The notes under the pieces were generated by a model that had not been told where the DNA came from, ran no database searches, and worked only from the letters and a program-made list of their open reading frames with translations. A stretch of DNA of 64,000 bases from Legionella jamestowniensis (GTDB taxonomy: Bacteria; Pseudomonadota; Gammaproteobacteria; Legionellales; Legionellaceae): assembly GCF_001467745.1 (NCBI RefSeq), contig NZ_LNYG01000013.1:1830110-1894109 (forward strand). The letters run 5' to 3'. Numbering within the stretch: position 1 is the first letter of the stretch; every line of letters starts with the position of its first letter. Positions 63,776-64,000 of the stretch are shown here, in pieces. The position numbers and the translations under genes were made by a program.

Positions 63776-64000
63776 ATGTCTTTACAAAAACCAACACGTT
63801 TACATCTATTAAACGAATTTGAATCTGCGCCACATTCTGCGCTTTTTAATCAACAAACCATCGCTGCGGTATTAAGCTGCTCCACCCAGTTACTTGAACG
63901 TAACCGTTGGTCGGGTGGTGGTGTTCCTTATTTGAAAATCGGTCGCAAGGTGTTGTACCGAAAAAGCGATGTATTGAGTTTTCTCCAACAACAAAAAATT
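63776..64000 (+). CDS. Excisionase/AlpA-like HTH protein, partial
   Basis: Starts ATG 63776 (GGAG 7 nt upstream) and is open to the window end. MSLQKPTRLHLLNEFES, then a helix-turn-helix: FNQQTIAAVLSCSTQLLERNRW, SGGGVPYLKIGRKVLYRKSDVLSFL. The phrase GxxxPYxKIGRxVxYRxSDV is characteristic of MerR/AlpA-type DNA-binding helices (Xis-like). It probably belongs to the integrated element and may control excision or element transfer. C-terminal end not seen. Confidence 0.72.
   Translation, partial: MSLQKPTRLHLLNEFESAPHSALFNQQTIAAVLSCSTQLLERNRWSGGGVPYLKIGRKVLYRKSDVLSFLQQQKI

Noticed and set aside
1..64000. CRISPR array or insertion sequence with transposase
   Set aside because: No regularly spaced repeats and no transposase reading frame seen; mobile signal is limited to the tRNA-linked element.

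Overview
The window (about 40% G+C, dense short operons, eukaryote-like proteins) looks like a chromosomal segment of a Legionella species, probably not L. pneumophila itself. Three things point there. Several genes resemble Dot/Icm effectors: a SET-ankyrin protein like RomA/LegAS4, a longin/R-SNARE protein with a CaaX end, and ankyrin and repeat proteins of unknown function. Three of the effector-like genes have promoters of the PmrA-box type with identical geometry. The housekeeping order radC / coaBC-dut-algC is the usual gammaproteobacterial one. No species name can be given from sequence reading alone.

Layout. 1-5.7 kb: dispersed repeat, MFS transporter, flavoprotein stub, a 571-aa protein with a HicA-like end, gamma carbonic anhydrase and glutathione reductase. 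5.8-12.4 kb: a YbhG/F/R-type ABC exporter operon, hydrolases, an AhpD-like protein, DsbB and a small membrane protein. 12.4-24.4 kb: two flavoproteins, radC, coaBC-dut-algC, a glycosyltransferase-like ankyrin protein, then the overlapping operon rdgB-GNAT-TPR/methyltransferase. 24.4-41 kb: mostly accessory and host-interaction genes (R-SNARE, TIKI/ChaN-like protein, chitin-active LPMO, S28 peptidase, outer-membrane protein, 959-aa repeat protein) mixed with queF and a photolyase. 41-51 kb: tehB-doxX, an amino-acid permease, a choloylglycine-hydrolase-like enzyme, several decayed genes, a nitroreductase with a zinc tail, a SulP transporter, and an ars operon whose efflux pump has collapsed to 71 codons. 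51-59.7 kb: the SET-ankyrin protein, hipBA with three operator copies, an MDR oxidoreductase, remnants of AbiEii and UvrD-type genes, and an amidohydrolase/isochorismatase pair. From 59.9 kb to the end: an integrated element that starts in the 3' half of a tRNA-Ile(CAU) gene, with a broken integrase, an AbiE-like type IV toxin-antitoxin pair flanked by direct repeats, a 32-bp perfect palindrome, and an excisionase-like gene cut by the window edge.

The most distinctive content is the eukaryote-like set (R-SNARE at 24.5-25.0 kb, SET-ankyrin at 51.5-53.1 kb, GT-like ankyrin protein at 20-21.6 kb) and the shared promoter pattern TTAAN-N6-TTAAT-N10-(TAAAAT/TACAAT), which ties three otherwise unrelated unknown genes into one probable virulence regulon. 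The window also records much gene decay: at least seven frameshifted or collapsed genes, one broken by a 7-bp tandem duplication whose removal restores the frame.
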